From Thermochromatium tepidum ATCC 43061 (lineage in GTDB: Bacteria; Pseudomonadota; Gammaproteobacteria; Chromatiales; Chromatiaceae): a stretch of 64,000 bases of DNA. The notes below the pieces were generated by a model. The model was given only the letters and a program-made list of their open reading frames with translations. It was not told the DNA's origin and did no database searches. The position numbers and the translations under genes are program-made. Where the stretch lies: contig NZ_CP039268.1 in assembly GCF_009664085.1 (NCBI RefSeq), positions 2,771,001 to 2,835,000 on the forward strand, written 5' to 3'. Shown here piece by piece: positions 24,904 to 34,711 of this stretch (positions within the stretch are counted from its first letter, which is position 1; each line of letters opens with the position of its first letter).

Positions 24904-26982
24904 TCAACCCAGGGGCACGACCTCACACAGGCTGGACTTGAACGGTGGAAAGCCGCTGATCGGGTCGAGATGTCGGTCATCGGTCAGCTCGTTGACATTG
25001 GCGCTGTTCCAACCATGGACGCAGTGGACCACACCGGGCTTGATGCGCTCGGTGACACAGGCCACGAACCGTACCGCCCCGCGCGGTGAACGGACCTCGA
25101 CCCATTGACCATCCTGGATCCCGCGCGGCCCGGCGTCGCTCGGATGGATCTCGACCAAGGGGTTGGGGATGGCCAGGCGCAGGCGCTGGATGTACTGATG
25201 CTGCGAATGGGTGGCGAACTTGGTGCGCGCACCACTGGTCAGGACCAGCGGATAGTCGCGGGCGATCTCGGGTGTCGCGATCGGACTCTCGGCCGGTTCG
25301 CGATAGACCGGCAGGCCGTCGTGTCCGGCCGCGCGCAGTTCGGACGCGTCGAACTCGACCTTGCCGCTGGCGGTCGGAAAACCGCGCAGCCGATAGAGCC
25401 GGTCGGCATCGAGAAAGCCATGCTCGACCAGGTCCTCGATGGCCTGGGCATAGACGGTGACGCCATCGGGGTTGTTATAGACCTCCTCGCGGATCTCTTC
25501 CGGGATGCCCTCGGCGGCCTCGGCCCAGGCGGCCTCCAGATCGCCGTGCCAGAACTGCTCGGCCATGCCCAGCCGCACGCCGATTTCGAGGAAGATCTCG
25601 CCATCCGGACGCGCCTCGCCGCGCGGCGCGACCACAGCGCGCCGATAACGCAGCTCGCCCTGATAGGCACAGCCCGGATAGGCGATCAGCGCCGGGCGTT
25701 CGAGATTGGTCGCCGCCGGCAGCACGATGTCGGCTTGGAGTGTGGCCGGGTTATGGAAAAAGTCCGTGGCGGCGAAGAAGTCGAGCGACCCGAGCGCCCG
25801 TTCCATGCGCTTGGAATTGGGCCACATGGCGGTGTTGATGCCCATGGCCAGGAGCGCACGCACCCGTTGCGGACGCCCGTCGAGGATACAGTCGGGCAGC
25901 AACATGCTCTGCCCCGCCGGCCAATACCTGGTCCAGACCGGATAGACCTCCTCGCCGATGCGCGGCGGAAGATGCTGGCGACAGTGCTCGAACAGGTCGA
26001 TCGGTTTGGGCAGCACCTTGTCGTTAAAAAAGCGGTTGCCACCCTCGCGATCCAGATTGCCGGTGACGGCCGAGAGCAGGATGATGGCGCGGTGATTCTG
26101 AAAGCCGTTGCTGTGCTGGACAGTCGCGGTCGGCGACAGCGTGATCTGGGCCGGGGCTGTGGTGGCAAAGAGTTCGGCCGCCGCGCGCAGGTCGGACTCG
26201 GCGATGCCGCAGATGGCGGCGACCCGCTCGGGGGGGAACCCGGTCACATAGTCCCGGAAGGACTCGACACCCGAGCACCATTGATCGAGAAATTCCTGAT
26301 CCTGCCAGCCATTGGCGAAGATCAGATGATGGAACCCGAGCGCCAGCGCGCCATCGGTGCCGGGGCGGATCTGGAGATGGATGTCGGCCTGATCGACCAT
26401 GGGCGTGCGGCGCGGATCGACCACGATCATGCGTCTTCCGGGCTTGAGTGTCACCAGACCATGGGTGTCGAACGGCGGGATCGAGCCGCGCGGGTTGGTC
26501 GACCAGATCAGATGACAGCGGGTCTTGGGCGAGACCACGGTCGAGGTGGTCTTGATCCGATAGCCGAAGGTGACCTTCTCGGCCACCAGGGTCGCCGAGA
26601 AACAACAGCCGCTCTCGGTCAGATAGTTGGGGGAGCCGAAGGCATGGGCGAGGCGCTGGAGCAGCGGGCGCCCCTCCTTGGTGTAGCCGGCAAAGAAGGC
26701 GACCGCCGGGGCACCATGCGCGTCACGGGTGGCACTCAGTCGCGCGGCGATGGTATCGAGCGCCTCGTCCCAGGAGATGCGCTCGAACTGACCGCTGCCG
26801 CGCGGTCCGACCCGCTTGAGCGGATAGAGCAGACGCTCGGGATGGTTGCGCCGGTCGAGCTGGGCGATGCAGCGCGGACAGTCCGGCCCCTGGATGGCGA
26901 TCGGTTCGCCGGCCTCATCGAATTCGACCTGGATCGGGCAGTTGGCATCGCATTCATAGCAGGTGCTGGGCTTGGTGGACAT
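24904..26982 (-). CDS. Molybdopterin oxidoreductase catalytic subunit
   Basis: A 692-residue enzyme of the DMSO-reductase superfamily. The N-terminal 4Fe-4S site has C8, C11, C15 and C35 or C38 (CYECDANC, CPRC). The bis-MGD-binding regions follow, and the C-terminal MopB domain contains GARTKFATHSQHQYIQRL. A Cys pair (ESGCC, 126-127) falls where the Mo/W ligand is usually found, suggesting a Cys ligand. There is no Tat signal, so it is cytoplasmic, and no Fe-S or membrane subunit is encoded nearby. The substrate cannot be told. It is divergent from the phosphodiesterase gene with only 17 bases between starts. Confidence 0.88.
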   Translation of the reverse strand: MSTKPSTCYECDANCPIQVEFDEAGEPIAIQGPDCPRCIAQLDRRNHPERLLYPLKRVGPRGSGQFERISWDEALDTIAARLSATRDAHGAPAVAFFAGYTKEGRPLLQRLAHAFGSPNYLTESGCCFSATLVAEKVTFGYRIKTTSTVVSPKTRCHLIWSTNPRGSIPPFDTHGLVTLKPGRRMIVVDPRRTPMVDQADIHLQIRPGTDGALALGFHHLIFANGWQDQEFLDQWCSGVESFRDYVTGFPPERVAAICGIAESDLRAAAELFATTAPAQITLSPTATVQHSNGFQNHRAIILLSAVTGNLDREGGNRFFNDKVLPKPIDLFEHCRQHLPPRIGEEVYPVWTRYWPAGQSMLLPDCILDGRPQRVRALLAMGINTAMWPNSKRMERALGSLDFFAATDFFHNPATLQADIVLPAATNLERPALIAYPGCAYQGELRYRRAVVAPRGEARPDGEIFLEIGVRLGMAEQFWHGDLEAAWAEAAEGIPEEIREEVYNNPDGVTVYAQAIEDLVEHGFLDADRLYRLRGFPTASGKVEFDASELRAAGHDGLPVYREPAESPIATPEIARDYPLVLTSGARTKFATHSQHQYIQRLRLAIPNPLVEIHPSDAGPRGIQDGQWVEVRSPRGAVRFVACVTERIKPGVVHCVHGWNSANVNELTDDRHLDPISGFPPFKSSLCEVVPLG

Positions 26983-26999
26983 CTCGATGGTCTCGCGCG

Positions 27000-28250
27000 A
27001 TGAGGGCTGTTCGTGGTTTCATGCCGGATGATCCCCAAGATGACGCCCGATTCATGGAAACCAAGCACACCACACCCGACTACAGCGGCGGCGGCCTGCT
27101 GAATCTGATGAGCAGCCTGATCCAGGCGCGCGGCGGACGGTGTGAGCATCCGCCGCTCACTGGGTTGGCGCTGGACGATCTGACGTGCGCGACCAATCTG
27201 GTGCTGCTGATCGTCGACGGCCTGGGCGCCAACTGGCTGGAGCGTCACGCACCCGACGGCCTGCTGAGTCGGGGGCGCTGGGGGGTGATCAGTTCTGTGT
27301 TTCCATCGACGACGGCCGCGGCGATCCCGACCGTTCTTACTGGGCTGTCGCCGCTCCAGCATGGTCTGACCGGCTGGTTTACCTATTTTGGCGAGTTGGG
27401 ATCTGTGCTGGCGGTCCTACCCGGGCGGCCGCGTTACGGTGGGGTATCCTATCGTGCGGCCGGGATCGATCCGCTCCGACTCTTTACCCATCGCTCGATC
27501 TTCGACCGTATCGACACGCGCGGCCTTGCCGTCTCGCCGCGCTTCATCGCCTATTCGGACTTCAATCGCGCGCATCAGGGACGCGGCGAGTTGCGTCCGT
27601 TCGAGTCGCTGACGGAGATGTTCCAACAGACGCTACGTGCGCTTCGACCCCGCCGGCGTTGGGGGCGTCCATCCGCGACACCCGAGCGGAATTATCTCTA
27701 TCTGTACTGGCCGGAACTCGATCGCATCGGGCATGAGCACGGCATAGAGAGTGCGGCGGCACTTGCCCATCTGACCGAGATCGAGCAGGCGCTGGAGTCC
27801 TTTCTGATTGCAGCGGCTGGGACGGACACAGTGCTGTTGGTCTGCGCCGACCATGGTCAGATCGACACAAGGCCCGAGGATATTATCGACCTTGCGCACC
27901 ACCCCGAGTTGGTCGAGTGTCTGACCCTGCCACTATGCGGTGAGCCACGCGCCGCCTGGGCACATGTCCGCGCCGACTGCGCACGACGCTTCGAGTCATA
28001 TTGCATCAGCGAGCTGGGCGATGCCGTGGCGCTGATGCCAAGCTCGCAGGTGATCGAGGCGGGATTGCTCGGCCCCGGACCGGCGCATCCACGCATCCAT
28101 GATCGGGTGGGGGATTACTGTCTGCTGCCAAACGCGCGCTATGTCCTGCGCCAGACGCTGCCCTTCGAGGATCCGCCCACCCATGTGGGCGTCCATGGCG
28201 GGCTGAGCGACTCCGAAATTCAGGTGCCGCTTTGTTTGTTTAGGCCCTAA
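27000..28250 (+). CDS. Nucleotide pyrophosphatase/phosphodiesterase family protein
   Basis: A protein of up to 416 residues in the alkaline phosphatase superfamily (type I phosphodiesterase). Metal and nucleophile landmarks are LLIVDGLG (Asp), FPSTTAAAIPTVLTG (Thr nucleophile region), ELDRIGHEHG, CADHGQ and HVGVHGG. It has no signal peptide. The physiological substrate is unknown. The start is uncertain: ATG at 27000, 27021 and 27054 are all possible and none has a strong ribosome-binding site. Confidence 0.82.
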   Translation: MRAVRGFMPDDPQDDARFMETKHTTPDYSGGGLLNLMSSLIQARGGRCEHPPLTGLALDDLTCATNLVLLIVDGLGANWLERHAPDGLLSRGRWGVISSVFPSTTAAAIPTVLTGLSPLQHGLTGWFTYFGELGSVLAVLPGRPRYGGVSYRAAGIDPLRLFTHRSIFDRIDTRGLAVSPRFIAYSDFNRAHQGRGELRPFESLTEMFQQTLRALRPRRRWGRPSATPERNYLYLYWPELDRIGHEHGIESAAALAHLTEIEQALESFLIAAAGTDTVLLVCADHGQIDTRPEDIIDLAHHPELVECLTLPLCGEPRAAWAHVRADCARRFESYCISELGDAVALMPSSQVIEAGLLGPGPAHPRIHDRVGDYCLLPNARYVLRQTLPFEDPPTHVGVHGGLSDSEIQVPLCLFRP

Positions 28251-28368
28251 GCCGCTCGGTGCGTTTCGGTCCCCAGGGCAAACGCCCCCGCGGACAAGGG
28301 GCGCGGATGGCCACCCGCCAAGACAGTCCAGGGCGGATCAGGACGGACAGGACTCAGCTTGGCAAGGG

Positions 28369-28881
28369 TCAAACGCGACCGTCCGTCATCAATTCGACCG
28401 CCAGGATGAGCGCATCCTCGCGCCCCTGCGGTGCTGGGTAATAGTGGCGCCGCCGACCGACCTCACAGAACCCCTCGGAACGATAGAGCGCCAGCGCCGG
28501 CGCGTTCGAGACCCGCACCTCCAGAAACGCCGTTGCGGCCGCACGCTGCCGCGCCAGCCGCAGCAGATGGCGCAACATCTGGCGTCCCAGCCCCTGCCCC
28601 TGCCAATCGGGATGGACGCCGAGATTGAAGATCTGACACTCCCCAGCTGCGACCGCCATCACACCATGCGCGACGATGGCCGCGTCGATCGCGCCGAGCC
28701 AGCAGCTATAGCCGGCCCGCAGACAGTCTTCGAAGATCTCACGACTCCAGGGAAAGGCATAGGCCGCGCGCTCGACCGCGAGCACCGCGTCCAGATCCTC
28801 CCGAGCCATGGGCCGTAGGCGTAGAGGTGCGCCTGCCGTCCCCGGGATCCTACCTGGACCCCGCCCCGCAGCGGTATTCAC
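28369..28881 (-). CDS. rimI: Ribosomal protein S18-alanine N-acetyltransferase RimI
   Basis: A GNAT acetyltransferase of the RimI type: the N-terminal LRLRPMAREDLDAVLAVE, then FPWSREIFEDCL, the acetyl-CoA-binding loop HPDWQGQGLGRQMLRHLL, and EVRVSNAPALALYRSEGF with a C-terminal GRRRHYYP. RimI acetylates the N-terminus of S18. I chose GTG 28881, preceded by a G-rich stretch, giving 170 residues; an ATG at 28932 would add 17 residues of unusual composition. tsaB, its frequent neighbour, is not here. Confidence 0.85.
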   Translation of the reverse strand: MNTAAGRGPGRIPGTAGAPLRLRPMAREDLDAVLAVERAAYAFPWSREIFEDCLRAGYSCWLGAIDAAIVAHGVMAVAAGECQIFNLGVHPDWQGQGLGRQMLRHLLRLARQRAAATAFLEVRVSNAPALALYRSEGFCEVGRRRHYYPAPQGREDALILAVELMTDGRV

Positions 28882-29100
28882 TCGATTCCGTCCCCCAAGA
28901 TTTGAACCCAGGCCCCAATCATCGCTCAACACCCGCTAGACGCGCACCTGGTCGCGAGCGGGAGGACACCGATCGGGGCGCCGCTCGTCGAGCACCTTCA
29001 CCACCGCGACCGGTTTTCGGTCTATAGTGTGCCCCTGAGTGCCGCGCTCGGCATCTCGCATCGCGGTCATCCCGTTCCACCTCCACCAATGGACAGTCCG

Positions 29101-32100
29101 ATGTCGCACAAGAGCCTGGTCACACTCGACGGCAATGAGGCCGCCGCTTACGTTGCGCACCTGACCAACGAGGTCATCGCCATCTATCCCATCACGCCCT
29201 CCTCCAACATGGGCGAATGGGCCGACGAATGGTCTTCGCTGGGGGTCAAGAATCTATGGGGCACGGTCCCCGATGTCATCGAGATGCAGAGCGAGGGCGG
29301 CGCCGCCGGCGCCATCCACGGTGCACTCCAGGGCGGGTCGCTGGCGACCACCTTCACCGCCTCGCAGGGTCTGCTGTTGATGATCCCGAACATGTACAAG
29401 ATCGCCGGGGAACTGACCCCGACGGTGTTCCATGTCTCGGCGCGGGCGCTCGCGGCTCAGGCCCTCTCGATCTTCGGCGACCACTCGGACGTCATGGCCT
29501 GTCGTGCCACCGGCTTTGCCATGCTGTGCGCCAGCTCGGTCCAGGAGGTGATGGACTTCGCCCTCATCGCCCAGGCCGCGACGCTCGAAAGCCGCCTGCC
29601 CTTCCTGCACTTCTTCGACGGTTTCCGCACCTCGCACGAGGTCAATAAGATCGAACGCCTGTCGGTTGAGACCATCCGCGCCCTGATCGACGAGGAACTG
29701 GTCAAGGCCCATCGCGCACGCGCCCTCAATCCCGATCACCCCAAGCTGCGCGGTACCTCGCAGAACCCGGACGTCTATTTCCAGGGACGCGAGAGTGTCA
29801 ATCCCTATTACGCCGCCGCGCCCGGGATCGTGCAGGGTGTGATGGATCGCTTCGCCGCCCTGACTGGGCGTCAATACCGGTTGTTCGAATACCTCGGGGC
29901 TGCGGATGCCGAACGGGTAGTGATACTGATAGGGTCTGGGATCGGCGCCGCCGAGGAGACGGTCGAGCATCTGACCGCGCGCGGCGAGAAGGTAGGGCTC
30001 GTCAAGGTGCGGCTGTTCCGGCCCTTTGATGCCGCCGCCCTCATCGCCGCCCTGCCCGCCAGCGCGAACCGGATCGCCGTGCTCGATCGCACCAAGGAGC
30101 CCGGATCCGATGGCGAGCCGCTCTACAAGGACGTGACCACGGCGCTCGCGCGCGCCTTTTCCGCCGGCACGCTCCCGATCATGCCGCGGGTGATCGGCGG
30201 GCGCTATGGCCTGGGCTCCAAGGAATTCACGCCCGCGATGGTGAAGGCGGTGTTCGACGAGCTGGGTCGGGAACACCCCAAGAACCCCTTCACCATCGGC
30301 ATCCTCGACGACCTCAGCCACACCAGTCTGGCCTGGGATCCGGACTTCAAGGTCGATGCGCTGGAGGGGGTGACCGCCTGCGTCTTCTATGGCCTGGGCT
30401 CGGACGGTACCGTCTCGGCCAACAAGAACTCGATCAAGATCATCGCCGAGGAGACGTCCAACTATGGCCAAGGCTATTTCGAGTACGACTCCAAGAAGGC
30501 CGGTGCGGTCACCATCAGCCATCTGCGCTTCGGACCCAAACCCATCCGCAGCACCTATCTGATCGGCGATAACGAGGCCAGCTTCGTCGCCTGTCATCAG
30601 CCGACCTTCCTGACGCGCTATGACATGCTCGATCGGGCCAAACCCGGCGGGGTCTTTCTGCTCAACTCGCCGACGCCACCCGATCGGGTCTGGGACGACC
30701 TACCTCGCCGGATGCAGCGCACCCTCATCGAAAAGGGCCTGCGTTTCTATGTCATCGACGCCTATGGCATCGCGGCGGCGACCGGCATGGGGCGGCGCAT
30801 CAACACCATCATGCAGACCTGCTTCTTCGCCATCTCGGGCATCCTGCCGAAAGACGAGGCCATCGCCCACATCAAGCAGGCGGTCGAGAAGACCTATGGC
30901 AAGAAGGGACAGGGGCTGCTGGAGCGCAACTATCGGGCCATCGACGCGGCGCTCACCGGTCTGCACCAGGTCCAGGTGCCAAACCAGGTTACGAGCACCT
31001 TCGATCGCCCGCCGGTGGTCCCCGAAAACGCACCCGAGTTCGTGCGCCGGGTCACGGCCATCCTCATGGCCGGGCAAGGCAATCAGCTCCCGGTCAGCCT
31101 GATGCCCGCCGATGGCACCTGGCCGACCGGTACGGCGCGCTTCGAGAAGCGCCAACTGGCGCTGCAACTGCCCAAGTGGGACGCGGCGCTCTGCACCCAG
31201 TGTGGCAAGTGTCCACTGGTCTGCCCGCACGCGGCGATCCGCGCCAAGGTCTATCCGGCGACGCTGATCGAGCAGGCCCCGGCGGGTTTCAAGCACGCCG
31301 CGATCAAGGGCAAGGACTTCCCCGAAGGTTATCGCGTCAGCTATCAGATCGCACCCGACGACTGCACCGGCTGCGGGCTGTGCGCCGAGGTCTGCCCGAT
31401 CCGCGACCGCACCAACCCCGAGCACAAGGCGCTCGATATGGTGCCGGCCGGCGAGATCCAGGAACCCGAACGCGCCAACTGGGACTTTTTCTTGACCCTC
31501 CCGGACTACGACCGTACCCAGCTCGATGCGACCAAGATCAAGCACGCCATGATGATGCAGCCCCTGTTCGAGTTCTCGGGCGCCTGTGTCGGGTGCGGCG
31601 AGACCCCCTACATCAAGCTCGCCACCCAGCTGTTCGGCGACCGGATGCTGATCGCCAATGCCACCGGCTGCTCATCGATCTATGGCGGCAACCTGCCGAC
31701 CACGCCCTACACCACCAATGCCGAGGGACGCGGCCCGAGCTGGAACAACTCGCTGTTTGAGGACAATGCCGAGTTCGGTCTGGGTCTGCGGCTGGCGGTC
31801 GACAAGCAGACCGAACAGGCCCGCGAGCTGCTCGTTCAGTTGGCCGGACAGATCGGCGAGGCCCTGGTCGAGGGGCTGCTGAACGCCGACCAGTCGAGTG
31901 AGTCCGGCATCCACGCGCAACGCGAGCGGGTCGCAGCGCTCAAGTCCAGGCTGGCCGGGATCGACTCGGACGCGGCGCGCCGCCTGCTGATCCTCGCCGA
32001 CAATCTGGTCAAGCGCAGCGTCTGGATCATCGGCGGCGATGGCTGGGCCTATGACATCGGCTATGGCGGGGTCGACCATGTCCTTGCCAGCGGGCGCAAC

Positions 32101-32682
32101 GTCAATCTGCTGATCCTCGACACCGAGGTCTATTCCAACACCGGCGGCCAGAGATCCAAGGCCACCCCGCTCGGCGCCGTGGCCAAGTTCGCCGCCGGCG
32201 GCAAGTCGACCTTCAAAAAGGATCTGGCCATGATGGCCATGGCCTACGAGACCGTCTATGTCGCCCAGGTCGCCTTCGGGGCCAAGGACGTGCAGACGGT
32301 GCGCGCCTTTCTGGAGGCCGAATCCTACGACGGCCCCTCGATCATCATCGCCTACTCGCCCTGTATCGCGCATGGCGTGGACCTGTCCAACAACCTGCGC
32401 CAGCAAGACCTGGCGGTCAACTCGGGGCACTGGCCGTTGCTGCGCTACGACCCGCGCCGCACGGCGCGCGGCGAGAATCCGCTCATCATCGACAGCAAGG
32501 CGCCGAGCATCCCCTATCGCGACTTCATCAATACCGAGACCCGCTTCAGCCTGCTGACCCGGACCCATCCCGAGGCCGCCGAGCGCTTCCTGCAGCTAGC
32601 GCAGAAGCATGTGAACACACGCTTTGGCCTTTATGAGCAGCTTGCGCATCTGGCGGTGCAAAAGGGGCCGATCTCCGAGTAA
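29101..32682 (+). CDS. nifJ: Pyruvate:ferredoxin (flavodoxin) oxidoreductase
   Basis: A 1193-residue single-chain PFOR that interconverts pyruvate + CoA and acetyl-CoA + CO2 with ferredoxin or flavodoxin. The pyruvate domain comes first (EVIAIYPITPSSNMGEW), then two 4Fe-4S clusters (CTQCGKCPLVCPHAA and CTGCGLCAEVCP), the proximal cluster/TPP region CVGCGETPY, and the TPP-Mg motif GGDGWAYDIGYGG. The start at 29101 matches the family N-terminus; ATG 29089 is four codons earlier. Such an enzyme suits a phototroph or anaerobe, for pyruvate synthesis, N2 fixation or fermentation. It is followed by its usual DHODH-like companion. Confidence 0.96.
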   Translation: MSHKSLVTLDGNEAAAYVAHLTNEVIAIYPITPSSNMGEWADEWSSLGVKNLWGTVPDVIEMQSEGGAAGAIHGALQGGSLATTFTASQGLLLMIPNMYKIAGELTPTVFHVSARALAAQALSIFGDHSDVMACRATGFAMLCASSVQEVMDFALIAQAATLESRLPFLHFFDGFRTSHEVNKIERLSVETIRALIDEELVKAHRARALNPDHPKLRGTSQNPDVYFQGRESVNPYYAAAPGIVQGVMDRFAALTGRQYRLFEYLGAADAERVVILIGSGIGAAEETVEHLTARGEKVGLVKVRLFRPFDAAALIAALPASANRIAVLDRTKEPGSDGEPLYKDVTTALARAFSAGTLPIMPRVIGGRYGLGSKEFTPAMVKAVFDELGREHPKNPFTIGILDDLSHTSLAWDPDFKVDALEGVTACVFYGLGSDGTVSANKNSIKIIAEETSNYGQGYFEYDSKKAGAVTISHLRFGPKPIRSTYLIGDNEASFVACHQPTFLTRYDMLDRAKPGGVFLLNSPTPPDRVWDDLPRRMQRTLIEKGLRFYVIDAYGIAAATGMGRRINTIMQTCFFAISGILPKDEAIAHIKQAVEKTYGKKGQGLLERNYRAIDAALTGLHQVQVPNQVTSTFDRPPVVPENAPEFVRRVTAILMAGQGNQLPVSLMPADGTWPTGTARFEKRQLALQLPKWDAALCTQCGKCPLVCPHAAIRAKVYPATLIEQAPAGFKHAAIKGKDFPEGYRVSYQIAPDDCTGCGLCAEVCPIRDRTNPEHKALDMVPAGEIQEPERANWDFFLTLPDYDRTQLDATKIKHAMMMQPLFEFSGACVGCGETPYIKLATQLFGDRMLIANATGCSSIYGGNLPTTPYTTNAEGRGPSWNNSLFEDNAEFGLGLRLAVDKQTEQARELLVQLAGQIGEALVEGLLNADQSSESGIHAQRERVAALKSRLAGIDSDAARRLLILADNLVKRSVWIIGGDGWAYDIGYGGVDHVLASGRNVNLLILDTEVYSNTGGQRSKATPLGAVAKFAAGGKSTFKKDLAMMAMAYETVYVAQVAFGAKDVQTVRAFLEAESYDGPSIIIAYSPCIAHGVDLSNNLRQQDLAVNSGHWPLLRYDPRRTARGENPLIIDSKAPSIPYRDFINTETRFSLLTRTHPEAAERFLQLAQKHVNTRFGLYEQLAHLAVQKGPISE

Positions 32683-32760
32683 CTCCAGGGGTAGACGGCA
32701 GTACAAGCCTCTGCCGGCCCAGCCGATTTCACTGTTTCCAAACACGAGGTTTCGACGCTC

Positions 32761-33777
32761 ATGAATCTGAAGACTGAGTATCTCGGACTGACGCTCAAAA
32801 ATCCCCTGGTTCCATCCGCCTCACCACTCTCAAGAAGCCTGAGCTCGGCGCGCGAGCTGGAGGACAGCGGTGCGGCGGCCATCATCATGTATTCGCTGTT
32901 CGAGGAGGCGATCACCGCCGAGGCCGAATCCATGGCCCGCTTCCTGCACCACCAGGAGACTGGATTCGCCGAGTCGAGCGACGGTTTCCTGCCCGATCAT
33001 CACGACTTCGAGAATGGACTTACGCGCTATCTGGAACAGATCCGACGGCTCAAGGAGAGCCTGGACATCCCAGTGATCGCCAGTCTCAATGGGGTCACGA
33101 CGGGTGGCTGGATCAAGCACGCACTCGAACTCCAGCAGGCCGGCGCCGACGCGCTCGAGCTCAATGTCTATTACATCGCGGGCGACATCCACCAGAGCGG
33201 CGAGCAGGTCGAGCAGAGGTATCTGGATCTCTTAGCCGAGCTCCGAGGCCAGATCCAGATCCCGATCAACATGAAGCTCTCGCCCAGTTTCAGCTCGCTC
33301 GGCCACTTCATCGGACGACTGGCGGCAGCCGGCGCCAATGGGGTCTCGCTGTTCAACCGTTTCTATCAACCGGATATCAACATCGAGGCACTGCGGCTCC
33401 AGATGCGGCTGCATCCATCCACCTCTGCTGAGGTACTTCCGGCCATGCGCTGGATCGCGCTGCTATACGGCCGGATCCCTGGACTGTCGCTGGGCGCCAC
33501 CGGCGGTGTCCATACGGCAGAGGATGCCATCAAGCTGCTACTCGCCGGGGCGGATGTGGTCCATCTGTGCAGCGTGCTGCTGCAGAAGGGACCGGCCTAT
33601 CTCGGATTGATCCTGCGTGGCATCGAGGACTGGATGGAGGAACAGGGCTTCGAGTCGGTCACGGACTTTCGGGGACGGGTCAGTGCCCTGACCGTGCCCA
33701 ACCCGGCCGAGTTCGAGCGCACCAACTACATCCATGTGCTCGACAGCTACAGCGTCGCGCCTGGTGTCATGGCTTGA
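32761..33777 (+). CDS. Dihydroorotate dehydrogenase-like flavoprotein
   Basis: A 338-residue TIM-barrel protein of the class 1 DHODH fold (TEYLGLTLKNPLVPSASPLS, MKLSPSFSSLGHF, GVSLFNRFYQPD, LGATGGVHTAEDAIKLLLAGADVV). It lacks the neighbourhood and some landmarks of true PyrD, and a genuine quinone-type pyrD lies at 42075-43103. This subgroup is commonly encoded next to nifJ, as here (78 bases). A role as an FMN oxidoreductase tied to pyruvate or ferredoxin metabolism is inferred; its substrate is unknown. Confidence 0.85.
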   Translation: MNLKTEYLGLTLKNPLVPSASPLSRSLSSARELEDSGAAAIIMYSLFEEAITAEAESMARFLHHQETGFAESSDGFLPDHHDFENGLTRYLEQIRRLKESLDIPVIASLNGVTTGGWIKHALELQQAGADALELNVYYIAGDIHQSGEQVEQRYLDLLAELRGQIQIPINMKLSPSFSSLGHFIGRLAAAGANGVSLFNRFYQPDINIEALRLQMRLHPSTSAEVLPAMRWIALLYGRIPGLSLGATGGVHTAEDAIKLLLAGADVVHLCSVLLQKGPAYLGLILRGIEDWMEEQGFESVTDFRGRVSALTVPNPAEFERTNYIHVLDSYSVAPGVMA

Positions 33778-33832
33778 GTCCTTGGCCCCAACCAGCCGCC
33801 TCGGTGAGGCGGACTGGCCCAGGTCGGGGCGC

Positions 33833-34396
33833 TCAGAGCTGGCGGCAGGACTCGAGGACCACCGGCACCCGGGTGCGACCCGAGGGGCTGCCCTGCTGTT
33901 CCATAGCGCGCACCACCTCCATGCCCTCGACCACCCTGCCGAAGACCACGTGCCGGCCGTCGAGCCAAGGCGTCGCCTCGACCGTGATGAAGAATTGCGA
34001 GCCATTGGTATTGGGACCGGCATTGGCCATGGATAGGGTGCCAGCCGCCTCGTGCTTGAGTCTGAAGTTTTCGTCCTCGAACCGCTCGCCGTAGATCGAC
34101 TTGCCCCCGGTGCCATTGCCGCGGGTGAAGTCGCCCCCCTGGATCATGAAGCCCGGGATGATGCGATGGAAGGGGCTGCCGGCATAGGACAGCCCTTCGC
34201 CCTTCTCGCCGGTGCAGAGTGCGCGGAAGTTCTCGGCGGTCTTGGGCACCACATCGGCGAAGAGTTCCAGGGTGATGGTCCCTGCAGGCTTGCCGTCGAT
34301 GCTGACGTCGAGCGCGACCCTGGGATTGGCGGCCAGGACCGGCGTCACGGCAGCGATCAGCAGGACGGTGGCGAGCAGGCGTTGAGGATGCTTCAT
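33833..34396 (-). CDS. Periplasmic cyclophilin-type peptidyl-prolyl isomerase
   Basis: A 187-residue cyclophilin with a signal peptide (about 1-22, ending LAA), then [46 protein letters not shown] and [19 protein letters not shown], which include the catalytic Arg and the cyclosporin-type pocket. It should assist proline isomerisation in the periplasm. Its start codon and its GGAGGG ribosome-binding site lie inside the 260-bp mobile repeat at 34391-34650, which was probably placed there by insertion. Confidence 0.93.
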   Translation of the reverse strand: MKHPQRLLATVLLIAAVTPVLAANPRVALDVSIDGKPAGTITLELFADVVPKTAENFRALCTGEKGEGLSYAGSPFHRIIPGFMIQGGDFTRGNGTGGKSIYGERFEDENFRLKHEAAGTLSMANAGPNTNGSQFFITVEATPWLDGRHVVFGRVVEGMEVVRAMEQQGSPSGRTRVPVVLESCRQL

Positions 34397-34650
34397 AGAC
34401 CCTCCGCAAGGAAACCCGCGACTTGAGTCGCGGGAGGAATTGCGGGTGCGCGAAGCGCACCATGTGGTATATAATACAGTGTGGTCTCCGGGCGCACGCC
34501 GACTGCAACGCCAGTCGAAACCTGGCCCGGATTGGCAGTGGAGCCCCGCTGCCAAGGGCGGCTGTAAACACGCCCAATGTTGGGGATGTGGTCAACCATG
34601 TTTGCTGCGTCTCACAATAAAGCCTTCGACTTCAGTTGAGGGTTGTTTAC
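34391..34650. mobile_element. 260-bp MITE-like repeat B, copy 1
   Basis: It matches 39854-40113 over the same length, with 7 mismatches by hand count. Near its left end are a 9-bp hairpin (CCCGCGACT 34415-34423, AGTCGCGGG 34426-34434), a second hairpin GGTGCGC-GAA-GCGCACC (34445-34461) and a consensus minus-10 TATAAT (34470-34475). The right end has an imperfect hairpin (CCTTCGACTTCAGTTGAGGG) and ends GTTTAC. This is the layout of IS200/IS605 ends without a transposase. The left tip carries a Shine-Dalgarno sequence and ATG pointing outward, used by the cyclophilin gene. Confidence 0.75.
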
Positions 34651-34711
34651 CGGATTTCTTCCTCGTGATTGGTTGTAGAGGGGTGAGGGTCGGAACGACG
34701 GATGGACCGCC

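Noticed and set aside
29254-30597. A 447-codon open frame antisense to nifJ
   Set aside because: No recognisable protein features; nifJ is unmistakable on the plus strand.
34393-34599. 68-codon frame inside repeat B, present in both copies
   Set aside because: It has no convincing ribosome-binding site, and four of the seven mismatches between copies change amino acids. Kept only as a possible translational-coupling note, not as a gene.
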